NCBI GenBank assembly: GCA_013298745.1
Contig: JAAFIT010000139.1
Span: forward strand, 1 to 6,740
DNA from: Sphingomonadales bacterium
GTDB lineage: Bacteria > Pseudomonadota > Alphaproteobacteria > Sphingomonadales > Sphingomonadaceae
DNA length: 6,740 nucleotides
Direction of reading: 5' to 3'
The notes under the pieces were generated by a model. It made no database searches. It was not told the origin of the DNA and saw nothing but the letters and a program-made list of their open reading frames with translations. Shown here one piece after another: positions 4,980-6,740 of this stretch. Position 1 is the stretch's first letter. Each line of letters begins with the position of its first letter. The translations under genes were made by a program, and so were the position numbers.

Positions 4980-6545
4980 CTATTTCAACAAGCCGCCGAG
5001 CAGCCCGCGCAATAACTGGGCACCGAACTTGCCACCCAATTGCCGCCCGACCGAGGTCGCAGCGGATCGTGCTGTCGATTCGACCATCTTTTCGGCAAAG
5101 CTCTTTGGCTGCGGCCGGGCCGCGGCGCGCGCAGCGGCAGCGCGTTCGCGTTCGAGAACCTTTGCAGCAGCAGCGGCTTCCTTGGCGGCGGCAGCGGCAG
5201 CCGTCGCATCGAGCTTGGCCTTCAGCGCTGCAACCTTTTCGGCCTCGGTGCGCTCGGCGGTTTCGGCGGCGCGCTGGTTGAGCATTTCCCACGCCGATTC
5301 GCGATCGATCAGTTCGTCGTACTTGCCCGCCATCGGCGAGGCGTTGACGATATCGCTACGCTCTGCCGGCGTGATCGGGCCGACGCGCGACCGCGGCGGC
5401 GCCACCAGCGTGCGTTCGACCGGGGTCGGCGCGCCATCGGCCATGAGCAGCGAAACAAGCGCTTCGCCGACTTTCAGTTCGGTGATGGCGGTGACGACAT
5501 CGACGCCCTTGTTGGCGCGGAAGGTTTCGGCGGCCGATTTGATGGCGCGCTGATCACGCGGCGTGAAGGCGCGCAGCGCGTGCTGGACCCGGTTGCCGAG
5601 CTGGCCGGCGACGCCTTCGGGGATATCGATGGGGTTCTGGGTGATGAAATAGACGCCGACACCCTTGGAACGCACCAGCCGCACCACTTGCTCGACCTTG
5701 TCGAGCAGGGCCTTGGGGGCTTCGTCGAACAGCAGATGGGCTTCATCGAAGAAGAAGACGAGCTTGGGCTTGTCGGGATCGCCGACCTCGGGGAGCGTCG
5801 AGAAGAGTTCGGACAGCAGCCAGAGCAGGAAGGTGGCATACAGACGCGGCGATTGCATCAGCCGGTCGGCGGCGAGGATGTTGACACGACCACGGCCTTC
5901 GCCATCGACACCGATGAAATCGGTGATGTCGAGCGCCGGTTCGCCGAAGAAGTTGTTGGCGCCCTGCGATTCAAGCTGGAGCAGCTGGCGCTGGATGCTG
6001 CCGATGCTGGCCTTGGTGACATTGCCATATTTGGTGCTCAGCTCGGCGGCATTATCGGCGCAGAACGACAGCATCGCCTGCAGATCCTTCAGATCGAGCA
6101 GCAGCAACCCCATGTCGTCGGCGTATTTGAACGCCACCGTCAGCACGCCCTCCTGGGTATCGTTGAGGCCCATCAGCCGGGCGAGCAACAGCGGCCCCAT
6201 TTCGGAAATCGTGGTGCGAATGGGATGGCCCTGTTCACCGAACAGATCCCAGAACACCACCGGATTGCCGGCATAATCATAATCATCGATACCGATTTCG
6301 GCGGCGCGCTTGCCGGTCCAGGCGGCGGCATCACTGCCCTTGGCGGCCATGCCGGCGATGTCGCCCTTCACATCGGACAGGAATACCGGCACGCCTTCGC
6401 GCGAAAAACCTTCGGCGAGGGTTTGCAGCGTCACCGTCTTGCCGGTGCCGGTGGCGCCGGCGATCAGGCCGTGGCGATTGGCGCGTTTAAGCACCAGCGC
6501 CTGTGGGTGCTGCTCGCCTTTTCCAATGAAAATGCTGTCGGCCAT
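4980..6545 (-). CDS. HerA-like ATPase, DUF853 / YjgR family
   Basis: This is a cytoplasmic P-loop ATPase of the HerA/FtsK class, homologous to E. coli YjgR, whose cellular role is not settled. The 521-residue length is normal for the family. It opens with IFIGKG followed by a Walker A, GATGTGKT (30-37), then FLSDVKGDIAG (55-65), NPVVFWDLFGEQGHPIRTTI (94-113) and LLARLMGLNDTQEG (120-133). The Walker B is LVFFFDEAHLLF (262-273, with D267/E268). ITQNPIDIPEGV (301-312) follows, and GNRVQHALRAFTP (317-329) may supply the arginine finger. Residues about 424-478 form an Ala/Glu/Lys/Arg-rich coiled coil. The C-terminus is the Gly/Leu-rich GRQLGGKFGAQLLRGLLGG typical of the family. The ATG at 6545 is preceded by AAGGGGA with a 5-base spacer. 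The DUF2490 gene follows after 2 bases. Upstream is the terminator of the protease-like gene, so transcription probably starts within 6546-6624. Confidence 0.93.
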   Translation of the reverse strand: MADSIFIGKGEQHPQALVLKRANRHGLIAGATGTGKTVTLQTLAEGFSREGVPVFLSDVKGDIAGMAAKGSDAAAWTGKRAAEIGIDDYDYAGNPVVFWDLFGEQGHPIRTTISEMGPLLLARLMGLNDTQEGVLTVAFKYADDMGLLLLDLKDLQAMLSFCADNAAELSTKYGNVTKASIGSIQRQLLQLESQGANNFFGEPALDITDFIGVDGEGRGRVNILAADRLMQSPRLYATFLLWLLSELFSTLPEVGDPDKPKLVFFFDEAHLLFDEAPKALLDKVEQVVRLVRSKGVGVYFITQNPIDIPEGVAGQLGNRVQHALRAFTPRDQRAIKSAAETFRANKGVDVVTAITELKVGEALVSLLMADGAPTPVERTLVAPPRSRVGPITPAERSDIVNASPMAGKYDELIDRESAWEMLNQRAAETAERTEAEKVAALKAKLDATAAAAAAKEAAAAAKVLERERAAAARAAARPQPKSFAEKMVESTARSAATSVGRQLGGKFGAQLLRGLLGGLLK

Positions 6546-6550
6546 TCGGG

Positions 6551-6572
6551 TCCCCTTGCTTGGACGAGGGGA
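6551..6572 (-). promoter_or_regulatory. Inverted repeat including the ATPase ribosome binding site
   Basis: TCCCCT (6551-6556) and AGGGGA (6567-6572) are perfect 6-base arms 10 bases apart. In the minus-strand RNA the 3' arm is AGGGGA, the ribosome binding site of the ATPase gene at 6545. If the transcript begins upstream of 6572, the arm could pair with it and lower translation. With a start near 6562, as the candidate promoter would give, the 5' arm would be missing. Chance is a fair explanation. Confidence 0.28.
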
Positions 6573-6597
6573 TAGCCGGTTTCGCTGGCCGGGTTAA
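6569..6597 (-). promoter_or_regulatory. Candidate promoter of the ATPase-DUF2490 genes
   Basis: On the minus strand TTAACC (6597-6592) and TATCCC (6574-6569) are 17 bases apart, matching the sigma-70 boxes at 4 and 3 of 6 positions. The expected start is near 6562, about 17 bases before the ATG. It lies between the upstream terminator and the gene, which is where a promoter is needed, but the -10 box is poor. Confidence 0.27.
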
Positions 6598-6624
6598 GGG
6601 GGCTACCTTGCCGAAAATGGTCTG

Positions 6625-6653
6625 GCGGGTGAGGCAATCAACGCCCCACCCGC
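6625..6653 (-). terminator. Stem-loop terminator after the protease-like gene
   Basis: In the minus-strand RNA GCGGGUGGGGC (6653-6643) pairs with GCCUCACCCGC (6635-6625). This is an 11-base-pair stem with one G-U pair and a 7-base loop (GUUGAUU). The G-U pair would be a mismatch when read from the other strand, which favours a minus-strand RNA element. The stem starts 6 bases after the TAA at 6660. A short TTTT occurs 7 bases beyond the stem (6617-6614), so it is an imperfect Rho-independent terminator, well placed to separate the two transcripts. Confidence 0.6.
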
Positions 6654-6659
6654 GCGACC

Positions 6660-6740
6660 TTACTTACCCTTGACGAGCTTCACACCTAGGTAGCGCGGCG
6701 GGTTGGTGCCGCGCTGCACCAGCATCAGCACCGTGTCGCG
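6660..6740 (-). CDS. C-terminal 26 residues of a probable Do/HtrA-family serine protease (cut by window edge)
   Basis: The frame is open from the window edge to TAA at 6662-6660 and encodes RDTVLMLVQRGTNPPRYLG followed by VKLVKGK. The strand-turn-strand pattern 'VLMLVQRG--P-RYLGVKL' matches the end of the last PDZ domain of DegP/DegQ-type periplasmic proteases and chaperones. The body of the gene, with its catalytic triad, lies outside the window, so this rests on one short motif. Another PDZ protein, such as an RseP-like or other trypsin-like protease, remains possible. A terminator stem-loop begins 6 bases after the stop codon. Confidence 0.5.
   Translation of the reverse strand, partial: RDTVLMLVQRGTNPPRYLGVKLVKGK

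Noticed and set aside
5160..5215. GC-rich triplet-like repeats (gcagcagcggc pattern)
   Set aside because: They are codons of the Ala-rich coiled coil near the ATPase C-terminus and need no separate explanation.
4978..5292. N-terminal extension of the DUF2490 gene into the ATPase gene
   Set aside because: The extra 105 residues are Arg/Cys-rich and overlap the ATPase coding region, while the GTG at 4977 opens directly onto a signal peptide.
4327..5553. A 408-codon open frame on the plus strand across DUF2490 and the ATPase C-terminus
   Set aside because: It is antisense to two well-supported genes. The Ala/Ser-rich stretch mirrors the Ala-rich coiled coil of the ATPase.
5040..6575. A 511-codon open frame on the plus strand opposite the ATPase gene
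   Set aside because: It is the antisense shadow of a gene with clear Walker A and B motifs. Its Gly/Arg/His/Asp-rich product has no recognisable domain and GC-rich codon bias explains the lack of stops.
1..6740. Search for mobile elements, CRISPR arrays, toxin-antitoxin pairs, tRNA or rRNA genes
   Set aside because: I saw no transposase, long terminal inverted repeats, regularly spaced repeats or RNA gene signatures. The genes are typical housekeeping or envelope genes with uniform GC-rich composition.

Overview
This looks like ordinary chromosomal sequence from a GC-rich alphaproteobacterium, most likely a member of the Sphingomonadales. That placement is an inference from the high GC content, the Ala-rich proteins and the gene types: an EttA-type ABC-F protein, a PGCP/carboxypeptidase Q-like M28 peptidase with a signal peptide, a DUF2490 protein, and a YjgR-type HerA-like ATPase. 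No phylogenetic marker is complete enough to settle it. I see no insertion sequence, phage gene, CRISPR array, tRNA or rRNA. No intergenic gap exceeds about 115 bases.

Layout from left to right. Positions 1-121 hold the N-terminus of ettA, reading left and cut by the window edge. Positions 204-902 (minus) encode a secreted, cysteine-rich protein of unknown function. Positions 969-1901 and 1953-2810 (both minus) encode a CDF-type cation transporter and a TauE/SafE (TSUP) permease. They are 51 bases apart and probably share a transcript, with TSUP first. Positions 2811-2919 are a divergent intergenic region with two clear inverted repeats. Positions 2920-4281 (plus) encode the M28 metallopeptidase, the only rightward gene. 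It ends 6 bases from the end of the opposing DUF2490 gene (4288-4977). That gene follows the HerA-like ATPase gene (4980-6545) with a 2-base gap. The right edge (6660-6740, minus) holds the C-terminus of a protein that looks like a Do/HtrA-family protease, followed by a good stem-loop terminator candidate.

How the genes may work together: three of the complete products carry signal peptides and act beyond the inner membrane (cysteine-rich protein, M28 peptidase, DUF2490 protein). Two are inner-membrane transporters. The ATPase and the translation factor are cytoplasmic. Apart from the TSUP-CDF and ATPase-DUF2490 pairs, nothing ties the genes into one pathway. I do not see a convincing undescribed multi-gene system. 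The points most worth a second look are a stem-loop that buries the TTG start of the TSUP gene, a dyad symmetry in the divergent control region, a CDF protein lacking the usual metal-binding residues, and the orphan cysteine-rich secreted protein.
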